Assembly: GCF_015207705.1 (NCBI RefSeq)
Contig: NZ_JADEWI010000018.1
Coordinates: 43,224 to 107,223 of the forward strand
DNA length: 64,000 nucleotides
Direction: 5' to 3'
From: Nostoc sp. LEGE 06077
GTDB lineage: Bacteria > Cyanobacteriota > Cyanobacteriia > Cyanobacteriales > Nostocaceae
Positions 28,201-35,474 of this stretch are shown here, piece after piece. A model generated the notes under the pieces. It was not told the DNA's origin and made no database searches. It worked only from the letters and a program-made list of their open reading frames with translations. A program made the translations under genes and the position numbers. Numbering within the stretch: the stretch's first letter is position 1; each line of letters opens with the position of its first letter.

Positions 28201-31175
28201 GAATTCTGATAAGTAGAAAGTAAGTCAAGGGCTAACTGACCGAATTCATAGCCTAATTCAACGTTGCCAAACACACCACACATCAATATTCCATAAGAGG
28301 CATAGCTAAAGGCCGAAGTTGACTCATTACCATACACCACAGATAGATAAACCTTTTTTAAAATCACCAATAAATACAGCAGTGGTAAAAATAGATAAGC
28401 ACAGGGTGCTACCGATGTCAAAATTCGCGCTGCTGCTAGGATGTTTGCATCCCTTGTTTCGCTCAGGTGAAGTAATTCGGCCGGTAGGCGCTCTCCAATG
28501 GCCTCTTTGACGACACTAAAGGCAGTTGCCAGATCATCCTGAGTTGGTTTTGCCGGCAGTTCCACGCCTAATTGCTGTAAGATTGTCAGGGCTGCGGCGA
28601 TCGCTTGGGTAAATTGACTTTGGGCTGTAAATGCCTCAATCTTCACCTCATAAACACTGACTTGATCTAATGGGGTTTTGGCGTGGTTGAGAACAAGATG
28701 GGCATTGGCTGCCATCTGCTCTAAATTACCACTTAAATAGGCGGCTTCTGTGGCGACTTGATAAAGTGCTAAGGTCAACTCATACTGATCTTGCCAACTA
28801 TTTTGGGGTAGTAACTCAATACCCACCTGAGCATATTTGCCAGCAGCAGTATAGGCTGTTGCCACTTTTGCCTTGCGACTGGCCATCAGGTTATATTCTG
28901 CCAGTGTTTGACGTTCTGCTGACTCAGTAATTGATGCTGCGGCCATATTGAGTTGACTGACGATTTCAAAAATGCGTTCTTCGCGGTTGCTTTCGGGAGT
29001 ATTCAGCAAGAGTAACTGGCCAATTTTTCGGTGAACGGCTTGTTTTTCATCGGTGGGAATTAAGGAATATGCTGCTTGTTGCACCCGATCATGTAAAAAT
29101 CTATATGCAACAATCTCCGAATTTTCTTGCTCAAATAGTTGATATTCTTCCCCAACATAAAACTTATAAACTTCACTTTGGGGTAAAATCAATCCTTCCT
29201 GCAAGGCTTGCCATAAACTTGCCGCGGCTTCAATTTGCGATTGTTCAGAAACCATTGCCAACGTCGCCAAGTCAAACTGATTGCCAATACAGGCTGCCAG
29301 TTGCAAAACATTTTGAGTGTAGGGGGGCAATTTCTGAAGCTGTTGTGCCATAAATTCCACCACATCATCGGTGAGGGCTTTGGCTCTAACTTGCACCACA
29401 TCACACTGCCAAAAACCTAGCTCCCCATCCAAGGTAATTAGCCCATCTTCATGTAGTGCTTTTAAAAATTGAGTTGTGAAAAAGGGATTGCCTTGGGCTT
29501 TTTGATACACTAACTCCGTCAAAGGCAATGCCTGTTTTGTTGTACAACTAAGGGATTCGGCGATTAAATGGTTGACATCTACTTGGCTCAAAGGAGTCAG
29601 AGTCAGAGTATTAATACAGGCAGATGTTTTGTCAATTTCATCTAGTGTCAACATCAGTGGATGGGCTGCTAACACCTCGTTATCGCGGTATGCGCCAATA
29701 ATAAATAGATAGCGGTAATCATTCTGAGTCAACAACCACTTCAGCAAATTGAGTGATGCCGCATCTGCCCACTGCAAATCATCCAGAAATATGACTAATG
29801 GATGTTCTGGTGTTGTAAAAACTTGAATAAAATTTTGGCAGAGCGAATTAAACCGATGCTGTGACGCACTACCCGATAGTTCAGCGATCGCTGGCTGTTT
29901 GCCGATAATCTGCTCTAGTTCAGGAATCACTTCAATCAACAGTTGCCCATTTTCGCCAACTGCCGCTAAAATCTTGCTTTGCCATTGCTGTAGTTGGCTA
30001 TCGGTTTCACTGAGCAACTGCCCCATTAAATCACGAAAGGCTTGCACAAAAGCAGACAGCGGAATGTTGCGGTTGAACTGGTCGTATTTACCTTTGATGA
30101 AATAGCCGTTCCACCGCACAATTGGCTTATGCACTTCATTGACGACTGCGGTTTTGCCAATGCCAGAGAAACCTGCTACCAGCATGAGTTCGGAGCCACC
30201 GTTGGCAACATGACCAAATGCCTCTAGTAATTTTTGTACTTCCGATTCCCGTCCATAGAGTTTTTCGGGGATGAGAAAGCGATCGCTAATATCTCGCTGT
30301 CCTAACTCAAACCAGATATGCTTACCTGTTTGTCGCCACTGTTCTAAGCAAGTCACTAAGTCATGTTTTAGTCCCATCGCACTCTGATAGCGGTCTTCAG
30401 CATTCTTCGCCATCAGTTTGCGGACAATCTCACCCAACATCAAAGGCAAATCAGGGTGGAAATCGCAGACTAAGGGTGCTTGCTTGGCAATATGGCAATA
30501 TACCAACTCCATTGGATCATGAGACTCAAAGGGTAGTTTTCCACTCAGTAGTTCAAAGAAAGTTACACCTAATGAATAAAAGTCGCTGCGGTAGTCAATA
30601 CCTCTGTTCATCCGTCCAGTTTGTTCTGGCGACAGATAAGCTAGTGTTCCCTCCAGCCCATTAGGACTTTGAATTTCCTGCGTTTCTCGCGGTAAGAGCG
30701 AAGCAATACTAAAGTCAATCAACTTGATTTGTTTTGTTTCAGGATGAATCAAGATGTTGGCTGGTTTAATGTCTTTGTGAATGACCCGCTTTTGATGTAA
30801 CTGGTGTAGTGTGTCTATTAGTTGCAGGGCAATTCCGAGGAACTGATCTAATGTCAGTATTTTTCCTTGAGTAAATTGCCGCAAGGAAATGCCGCCAAAA
30901 TCCTCCATCACTAGGGCATAGCCGTTATGATAAGCTTCCAGGCTGTAGGGTTTGATAATACTGGGAATATCTAGGTTTTTGGCCAGCGTATATTGGTTAC
31001 GAAACTGTACTAGTTCGCTGAAGGTAGGGTATTCTCGTTTTAAAAGCTTGATGGCAACTGGTTGGCAAAGAGATTCTTTCACTGCCCGATACACTTGAGT
31101 ACGCGAACCTGAATATACTTGTTCTAAAATTTTGTACCCAGTGAGCTTTATAGTTCCATCAACTTTTGCACTCAT
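25278..31175 (-). CDS. Giant Ser/Thr kinase - AAA ATPase - GAF/PAS histidine kinase
   Basis: A 1965-residue trifunctional signalling protein. Residues about 12-280 are a Ser/Thr kinase with Lys43 and catalytic loop HKDIKPAN (HRD changed to HKD); DFG is DFS. A STAND-like AAA_16 ATPase starts near residue 307 (Y-G-R-E), with Walker A GFSGIGKT at 335-342 and Walker B V-I-F-L-D-D-L-Q-W. A long helical region (about 680-1340) probably forms TPR-like repeats. GAF (about 1390-1540), PAS (about 1555-1675) and HisKA with His1708 in GVAHEMNNPLG follow. A complete HATPase ends the protein. This architecture is well known in Nostoc-type cyanobacteria. No membrane segment is evident. Targets are unknown. 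Confidence 0.96.
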   Translation of the reverse strand: MSAKVDGTIKLTGYKILEQVYSGSRTQVYRAVKESLCQPVAIKLLKREYPTFSELVQFRNQYTLAKNLDIPSIIKPYSLEAYHNGYALVMEDFGGISLRQFTQGKILTLDQFLGIALQLIDTLHQLHQKRVIHKDIKPANILIHPETKQIKLIDFSIASLLPRETQEIQSPNGLEGTLAYLSPEQTGRMNRGIDYRSDFYSLGVTFFELLSGKLPFESHDPMELVYCHIAKQAPLVCDFHPDLPLMLGEIVRKLMAKNAEDRYQSAMGLKHDLVTCLEQWRQTGKHIWFELGQRDISDRFLIPEKLYGRESEVQKLLEAFGHVANGGSELMLVAGFSGIGKTAVVNEVHKPIVRWNGYFIKGKYDQFNRNIPLSAFVQAFRDLMGQLLSETDSQLQQWQSKILAAVGENGQLLIEVIPELEQIIGKQPAIAELSGSASQHRFNSLCQNFIQVFTTPEHPLVIFLDDLQWADAASLNLLKWLLTQNDYRYLFIIGAYRDNEVLAAHPLMLTLDEIDKTSACINTLTLTPLSQVDVNHLIAESLSCTTKQALPLTELVYQKAQGNPFFTTQFLKALHEDGLITLDGELGFWQCDVVQVRAKALTDDVVEFMAQQLQKLPPYTQNVLQLAACIGNQFDLATLAMVSEQSQIEAAASLWQALQEGLILPQSEVYKFYVGEEYQLFEQENSEIVAYRFLHDRVQQAAYSLIPTDEKQAVHRKIGQLLLLNTPESNREERIFEIVSQLNMAAASITESAERQTLAEYNLMASRKAKVATAYTAAGKYAQVGIELLPQNSWQDQYELTLALYQVATEAAYLSGNLEQMAANAHLVLNHAKTPLDQVSVYEVKIEAFTAQSQFTQAIAAALTILQQLGVELPAKPTQDDLATAFSVVKEAIGERLPAELLHLSETRDANILAAARILTSVAPCAYLFLPLLYLLVILKKVYLSVVYGNESTSAFSYASYGILMCGVFGNVELGYEFGQLALDLLSTYQNSELKGKTLLLVYLYTRHWKIHLRETLKPLQMAYCRCLEVGDLAFAGYSAYNYSFYSYFAGKNLTQLEPEVGSYCEALQYLKQNLTLTYTQMNRQVLLNLMGHNDNAVVLSGVAYNEQHHLPLHETDGDRTGLALLWINKLVVSYLFSEFEQAVEQAEQARKYLDAVLAFVYIPIFHFYESLAQLAWFGQFSSPEQQPIPKYIATNQEKLKYWATYAPMNFLHKFHLVEAERERVQGNKASAIDLYDLAIIGAKENGYVQEEALANELAAKFYLNWGKERIAQEYMTQAYYSYARWGAKAKVADLERRYPQLLTPILEQTSSPLSTNETIFTLGSVTSTSMPTSSNSSISVALDLATIIKTSQTISSEIELEKLLSVLLHTVIENAGADKCVFMLLESDRLLIQAVAQLSQNNINFYSMLLNPEPVEESADVPVGLIHSVKRTLQPAVIVNATVHPQLINDSYIQQQQPKSILCCPVLHQSKLLGILYLENNLATGAFTSDRVELFNLICAQAAISLENAQLYRNAQNSAQELAQSLAKLQAAEASLAKEREFLNAIIHNITDGIVVCDQTGKLTLFNNATREFHGLPVESLPPEEWAEHFSLYQPDGQTPLLKTEIPLYRALQGEIVENAELVIAPKHGSRRILLASGQAIFDSAGNKAGAVIVMRDISDRKLAELALQQKSLDLQQALNDLQHAQLKIVQSEKMSALGNLVAGVAHEMNNPLGFIAASLKQAKLTVNDIVEHLKLYQSSLPNASDEISDHAVEIDLDYSLEDLPKMIDSMNMACDRLKNISTSLRTFSRADKDYKVLFNIHEGIDSTILILKHRLKANEIRPAIQVITKYDNLPLIECFPGQLNQVFMNILANAIDALEESNHGRNFEEIKGNPNQVHITTSIRDNQVQIAIADNGKGMNAQIKAQVFDHLFTTKAVGKGTGLGLAIAHQIIVEKHNGSLFVNSTLGEGSEFIITLPILAHTV

Positions 31176-31750
31176 AACTTTCTATGAAAACTACTAAAGT
31201 TTAGAATTCCCAACACATCATCTTGTCTAACAAATAGCTGAGTTTTCATAAATAAAGTCAGAAATTATCCAGTTTTGCCACATCATAATTTATCGCCATA
31301 TTTGGGATGAATCAAGCTGTAATCACGCATAAAATCGCAAAAACAATCACAAGATTGCTTTTGCTAAGAATTACGCTATTATTCAAATTAATACCTATTA
31401 TTGTTCTAAATATATATCAAAATAACTTAGTAGCATTTTTAACTATTTTCTTGATACAGCTTTTCTCAAACAAATGAAGTCTACAGGTAGGGCGATCACT
31501 CTTAGCTTATCCCCCCTTATAATAAACTGTCCCTTACAAGATTGAGAAACACTATAACTCTGTGTGTATAGAGTTTTAGTAAAGTTATATTACGCCAAGA
31601 AACTTTAGCTCGCAACGCACTTCATATTCCCCAAACTTCAGGAACTAGACTACGCCCCTACTGCAAGTTTTTCAAAAATCAAATCAGATTGCTAGAGATT
31701 TCTCAGCTATATTAAATTTAGTTGCGTATTCTGATTCAAGAATTGCTTAA
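31176..31750. other. Intergenic region without a recognisable gene
   Basis: 575 AT-rich bases between the giant kinase and the RelE-like pair, which are transcribed divergently. Promoters for both must lie here, but none was assigned with confidence. No ORF, tRNA or strong hairpin was found. Confidence 0.55.
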
Positions 31751-32137
31751 ATGGAAATACTTATTGAATCAACTCAAGAATTTGAACAAGATTTAGAAAA
31801 ATTTAACAACAGGGAAAAATTTAAAATCATTAAGAAATTGAATCGATATGTAGAGTTAATTTCAAAAAACAGAAATTTACTAGAAAATCAGGCATTTAAA
31901 TTAAAAAATATTAAATTTAATACTGAGTATGATTCTTCTCTTTATGCTTTGATCATTGATAAAAATTTCAGAATAATCCTGACTATTGATGATGATCCAA
32001 TTTTTGATGCAACAGTGATCACTTTATTTAGAGTTGTTAGTACTGAAGATGCAACACAAGCCTATAGTTCAGTCGCTGAGCATCTCTACCAAGATTTTAG
32101 TGTGAAAAGTCAAGAAATTGAGGTTCACTCTAGCTGA
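31751..32137 (+). CDS. RelE/ParE-like protein, first gene of an overlapping pair
   Basis: A 128-residue protein with the outline of the RelE/ParE toxin fold: an N-terminal strand and helix (E-F-E-Q-D-L-E-K-F), a helix I-I-K-K-L-N-R-Y-V-E-L-I, then strands L-Y-A-L-I-I-D and F-R-I-I-L-T-I-D-D-D-P, then a strand T-V-I-T-L-F-R-V. The catalytic basic residues typical of active RelE nucleases are not evident near the C-terminus. Its TGA overlaps the next gene's ATG by one base, so the two are translationally coupled. The local sequence is clearly AT-rich. Fold assignment is by motif pattern only, so the identity is tentative. Confidence 0.72.
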   Translation: MEILIESTQEFEQDLEKFNNREKFKIIKKLNRYVELISKNRNLLENQAFKLKNIKFNTEYDSSLYALIIDKNFRIILTIDDDPIFDATVITLFRVVSTEDATQAYSSVAEHLYQDFSVKSQEIEVHSS

Positions 32138-32469
32138 TGCCACAGATTAAACCACTTCTTGATGAGCATGGTGTGATTTATGAGGCTATGAAAATTCTAC
32201 CTGATAACCTGAAAATTGATTTTTTAGAAGCTTTGGCAGAATTAGAAGATAATGAATGCCATAGAACCAGAACTTTTCCCAAAACTAGGTTACGGAAAGT
32301 CAAAGGTATTAAACAAGCAATATATCGTGCAGATATTGACAAGTTATCAGGATGGCGGATTCATCTGCAATATATAGACGGTAAAATTCATTTAAATGAT
32401 ATTATCGAAGGTCAACGCCATAATGATGTGATTGAAGTGATTAAATCAAAAAAGCATAGATATGAGTAG
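32137..32469 (+). CDS. RelE-like protein, second gene of an overlapping pair
   Basis: 110 residues. The C-terminal half has the RelE/HigB-type pattern: R-K-V-K-G-I-K-Q-A-I-Y-R-A-D, then G-W-R-I-H-L-Q-Y, then I-H-L-N-D-I-I-E-G-Q-R-H-N-D-V-I-E-V, ending in basic K-S-K-K-H-R-Y. The basic residues at these places are those that bind or cut RNA in family members. The N-terminal 40 residues are acidic and helical (L-D-E-H-G-V-I-Y-E-A-M). It overlaps the upstream gene by one base. No separate antitoxin with a DNA-binding motif is visible. Function is inferred from fold resemblance. Confidence 0.72.
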   Translation: MPQIKPLLDEHGVIYEAMKILPDNLKIDFLEALAELEDNECHRTRTFPKTRLRKVKGIKQAIYRADIDKLSGWRIHLQYIDGKIHLNDIIEGQRHNDVIEVIKSKKHRYE

Positions 32470-32518
32470 AGAAAACTGAATCTAATACATAAAAAAATGA
32501 GTTTTTTATATATTTTTG

Positions 32519-32684
32519 ATACTAATTTAATATGAAACTGCATAGAACAGAGCGTCTAGAGAAAAGGGGGTAGATCAACTCCCTTCTTTGCGTCGGAGAG
32601 GGTTTGGGGGAGAGGTTCTTCTAGATTACTGGATTGGTGTTCTAGGATAAAGTTATGATATGCAGCTTCATATTAAATTGGTAT
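32519..32684. repeat. MITE-like element, family D (ends ATACYAATTTAATATGAA)
   Basis: 166 bases with 25-base inverted ends, 32519-32543 and 32660-32684, that match at 23 of 25 positions. The interior is GC-richer and includes CGGAGAGGGTTTGGGGGAG, similar to the interior arms of the family B element. No ORF. It lies between the RelE-like pair and the HTH-ATPase gene. A weaker relative may occur at 58440-58524. Confidence 0.8.
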
Positions 32685-32727
32685 GATTCACTTCTGCGTT
32701 AACAAACGACCCTGATTCATCGCTAGG

Positions 32728-34158
32728 TTAAACCATTGTTGTATGTAGTTGCTTTTTAAAATAAGTGCGGTAGAGTTCGCAACGAGGGAGAATGCGATCG
32801 CCCTCAAAACAAATCAATCCTAAACTTTCGAGTTTATAAGCATCCAGAGGGTCAAGGGCTATGCTTTGCGGTGTCGTGACAATATCAGCATATTTTTTGA
32901 CTAAATGAGGATTGCTTTGCAGTTTAATCCAGTGTCGCCATAGGTGATGACGATATATTCCACCGTTAGCGATCGCCTCTTTGATTAATTCTTGTAGAGT
33001 AATCGTCCGAGACACCAAATGATACAAAGCTAGTTGAATCAAAGCCGGATGACCGCCAACCAGAGACATCAATTGAGCAGATTCTTGACCAGGACTCCAG
33101 TCTAACTCGTATCTTCTGGCTAAATCTTCTACCTGTGTTTGAGTAAATTCTTGTAACCGGACGGGTAAGCCGATATTAAATGGTGAACGATTAATATCTA
33201 GAGAGATATATTGTTCTGTAGAGTAAACTACAACTAATCTCAGCTTTTGCCAATTTTGATTTTGTCGTGCTTCCTCACACCAAGAACGCAACAAAGCAAA
33301 AAATTCTTGGGTAATCTGAGGATATTCAAAAAAGCGATCAACATCACTCAACACTAACACTACAGGACTATCACTCTGTTTGAGAATATACTTTTGCAAA
33401 TAGAAGCTACAGCTTAACTTATAACCAACTTCTTCATCCCATTCTTTATCAAGGTTAGGATTAATATCTAATTGTTGGGCAATTTTCCAACAAAGACAAC
33501 GCAAAAGCTTATTTAAATCAGTCAAACAATTGTCATCAATTTGGTGACAATTGACATTAACAGTGCGATATCCTTTGATGTCTGCAAAAGCTAAAAGACG
33601 TAGAACCAAAGAACTTTTGCCCATCTGTCTGGGAGCGCGAATCCGAATTACACAGCCTGGGCGAGTAATTTCTCGATAAACTAGTTCTTCTATTGGTGGA
33701 CGCTCGATGTATACAGGAGAATCCAAAGCTACCGGCCCATCTGGATATGACCAATAGTTTTCGACTTGGTAAGTCGAAAATTGCGAAAAATTATCTTTCT
33801 GTGTAGATGAATTATTTGATAGCAAACCTAATATGTCTGTTTCACTTTCTGCATTTAAAACTGTGTAATCTTCTTCCTGTAATCTTAATTTAAAAGCACT
33901 AAAGCACAACTTGAGCGTTTTTTGATCTACACCTTTACTCAAAGACCACAATCGACTCAAAGTTTTAGTAGAAATATTAATCTGTCTGCTAAGTTCCTCT
34001 AGCGTTAAACGATATCCTTTATTTTTGATAATTTCCCAAGATATAATCGCTTCTTGTAAACGTTGTATTCCTGTGGAAGTTAGTACAACGCCTCTTCTTC
34101 TCTTAGTTTTATGTTGCTGTAAATTCATAGGTTTTGGCGCAAGATTTTTGGCGTACAT
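32728..34158 (-). CDS. HTH-AAA_35-type ATPase
   Basis: A 476-residue protein with an N-terminal basic segment (K-T-K-R-R-R) and a winged-helix-like stretch (about 45-85, L-S-R-Q-I-N-I-S-T-K-T-L-S-R-L-W). The AAA-like ATPase domain starts near residue 148 (Y-I-E-R-P-P-I-E-E-L-V-Y) with Walker A R-A-P-R-Q-M-G-K-S-S-L and Walker B V-V-L-V-L-S-D-V-D-R. This domain type is abundant in cyanobacteria and of unknown role, possibly a signal-dependent NTPase switch. It lies upstream of nothing obvious on its strand but follows three receiver genes in the same direction. The start at 34158 is uncertain; Met at 34128 is the alternative. Confidence 0.9.
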   Translation of the reverse strand: MYAKNLAPKPMNLQQHKTKRRRGVVLTSTGIQRLQEAIISWEIIKNKGYRLTLEELSRQINISTKTLSRLWSLSKGVDQKTLKLCFSAFKLRLQEEDYTVLNAESETDILGLLSNNSSTQKDNFSQFSTYQVENYWSYPDGPVALDSPVYIERPPIEELVYREITRPGCVIRIRAPRQMGKSSLVLRLLAFADIKGYRTVNVNCHQIDDNCLTDLNKLLRCLCWKIAQQLDINPNLDKEWDEEVGYKLSCSFYLQKYILKQSDSPVVLVLSDVDRFFEYPQITQEFFALLRSWCEEARQNQNWQKLRLVVVYSTEQYISLDINRSPFNIGLPVRLQEFTQTQVEDLARRYELDWSPGQESAQLMSLVGGHPALIQLALYHLVSRTITLQELIKEAIANGGIYRHHLWRHWIKLQSNPHLVKKYADIVTTPQSIALDPLDAYKLESLGLICFEGDRILPRCELYRTYFKKQLHTTMV

Positions 34159-34292
34159 AAAATCTATTGGGTAAATTTTGATGATTTATTTCTGCCGAGA
34201 ATTCGAGGGAAACAATTTATTCTATTGGGTTATGATTGCGAATAACCTAGGATTTATTTTGCTGGCAATTTGCTAAATGGTATAGCTCTGCG

Positions 34293-34703
34293 TTAGACAA
34301 CAGATTCACATTCCGGCTGCACACTCCACCCTAAAGCGCGAGTGATTTGATCCGGTAAGGTTAAGGGATTAAATGGTTTAGCAATTGCCTCAACCACACC
34401 AAGTTGCTGAAGTTGTTGTGATGTAAACCAATCAGCCAGTACACTCAAAAGAATGACTGGAATTAATTTGGCTGAATGTCTTTCATGAAATCTGTACAGG
34501 AATGTGGTGTAGTCCATACCTGGCATAACAACATCAAGTAGGATAGCATCTGGACATTCTATCTCTAGCTGGTGAAGGGCTGCTTGTGCTGAAACAGCAG
34601 TTATCACTTTCCATCCGACTAAATCGTTTAAACAGATTTGTACCAGTTCTCGAATAGTCGGTTCATCGTCAATTAACAATATTGTCTTGATTGCCATACT
34701 CAA
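34293..34703 (-). CDS. Response regulator, single receiver
   Basis: 136 residues forming one receiver. Acceptor Asp57 lies in AILLDVVMPGMD, the acidic pocket is L-I-D-D-E, the switch region is I-L-L-S-V-L, and the Lys is in AIAKPF. There is no output domain. It is 36% of a pair with the receiver at 34958 in the sense that both share the L-G-W-S C-terminal ending and the K-P-F-N-P-L core, which suggests duplication. A family A inverted-repeat element separates the two genes. Met1 or Met3 could be the start. Confidence 0.93.
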   Translation of the reverse strand: MSMAIKTILLIDDEPTIRELVQICLNDLVGWKVITAVSAQAALHQLEIECPDAILLDVVMPGMDYTTFLYRFHERHSAKLIPVILLSVLADWFTSQQLQQLGVVEAIAKPFNPLTLPDQITRALGWSVQPECESVV

Positions 34704-34777
34704 AAGCTTGAAGGAATTGATTGATTCAGCTTAAATCAAGAAAATAAGAAACTGATAAGAGGGTCAATAGTAATAGC

Positions 34778-34905
34778 AGGACTTACGCACAAAAATTGTC
34801 TGTGGGAATTTGGTGTAGGGGTTGTAAGGGTTTTGAAACTTACACCCTCATACTCACTACACCCTGCTCTAAAACCTTAATTTTCCGTTTTTATGCGTAA
34901 GTCCT
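34778..34905. repeat. MITE-like element, family A, second copy
   Basis: 128 bases bounded by perfect AGGACTTACGCA (34778-34789) and TGCGTAAGTCCT (34894-34905), the same ends as the element at 11373-11491. The interiors differ. It is intergenic and carries no ORF. Confidence 0.85.
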
Positions 34906-34957
34906 AATTAGTTCTTCTCCCTTCCCTTATGCCCCTTCTCCCCGCTACACCCCCTAA

Positions 34958-35335
34958 CTACTCGCTCCAGCCAAGCATTTGAGCTATTTGTTCGCAAATT
35001 AGTAATGGATTAAATGGTTTATTGATGATGCCTACTATCTCCAATTGAGCAAAGCGCTTGTAATCATCTGGTAAGACTTTGGCTGTGAGCAAAATGATGG
35101 GAATTTGATGAGTCTTGGGGTTGGCCTTGATTTGTTCGTAAAATTGAAAGCCATCCATGTCAGGCATTGATACATCAAGGAGAATGACATCTAAAACATC
35201 ATCTTGGGCTTGTAAAAGTCCTTCATAGCCTGATTGAGCGGATATCGTTTCCCAGCCACCCAAATCTTCTAAGCATGTGCAGGCTAGGTCTCGAAGTGAT
35301 TCTTCATCATCGATGACAAGGATGCGTTTGCTCAT
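34958..35335 (-). CDS. Response regulator, single receiver
   Basis: A receiver of about 125 residues. I choose the ATG at 35335 (M-S-K-R-I-L-V-I-D-D-E-E) because the receiver's first beta strand begins there; the frame extends 12 residues further to 35371 without support. Acceptor Asp54 lies in VILLDVSMPDMDG, Thr in LLTAKV and Lys in INKPF. No output domain. It shares the K-P-F-N-P-L-L/T core and the L-G-W-S ending with the receiver at 34293. It is followed on the same strand by the multidomain regulator at 35475, so it may belong to the same relay. Confidence 0.93.
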   Translation of the reverse strand: MSKRILVIDDEESLRDLACTCLEDLGGWETISAQSGYEGLLQAQDDVLDVILLDVSMPDMDGFQFYEQIKANPKTHQIPIILLTAKVLPDDYKRFAQLEIVGIINKPFNPLLICEQIAQMLGWSE

Positions 35336-35474
35336 AGTTCTTGTACTGATATTGGCAAAGTGAATTAACACTCCTCTGCCTCAAGAGACGAGGATTCTAG
35401 ATTCATAAACTCGCCTTTAGACAGCAAGTTTACACCCTTCTGGGTTCGGTAGTTGACCTTTGCATCCTCCGCTT

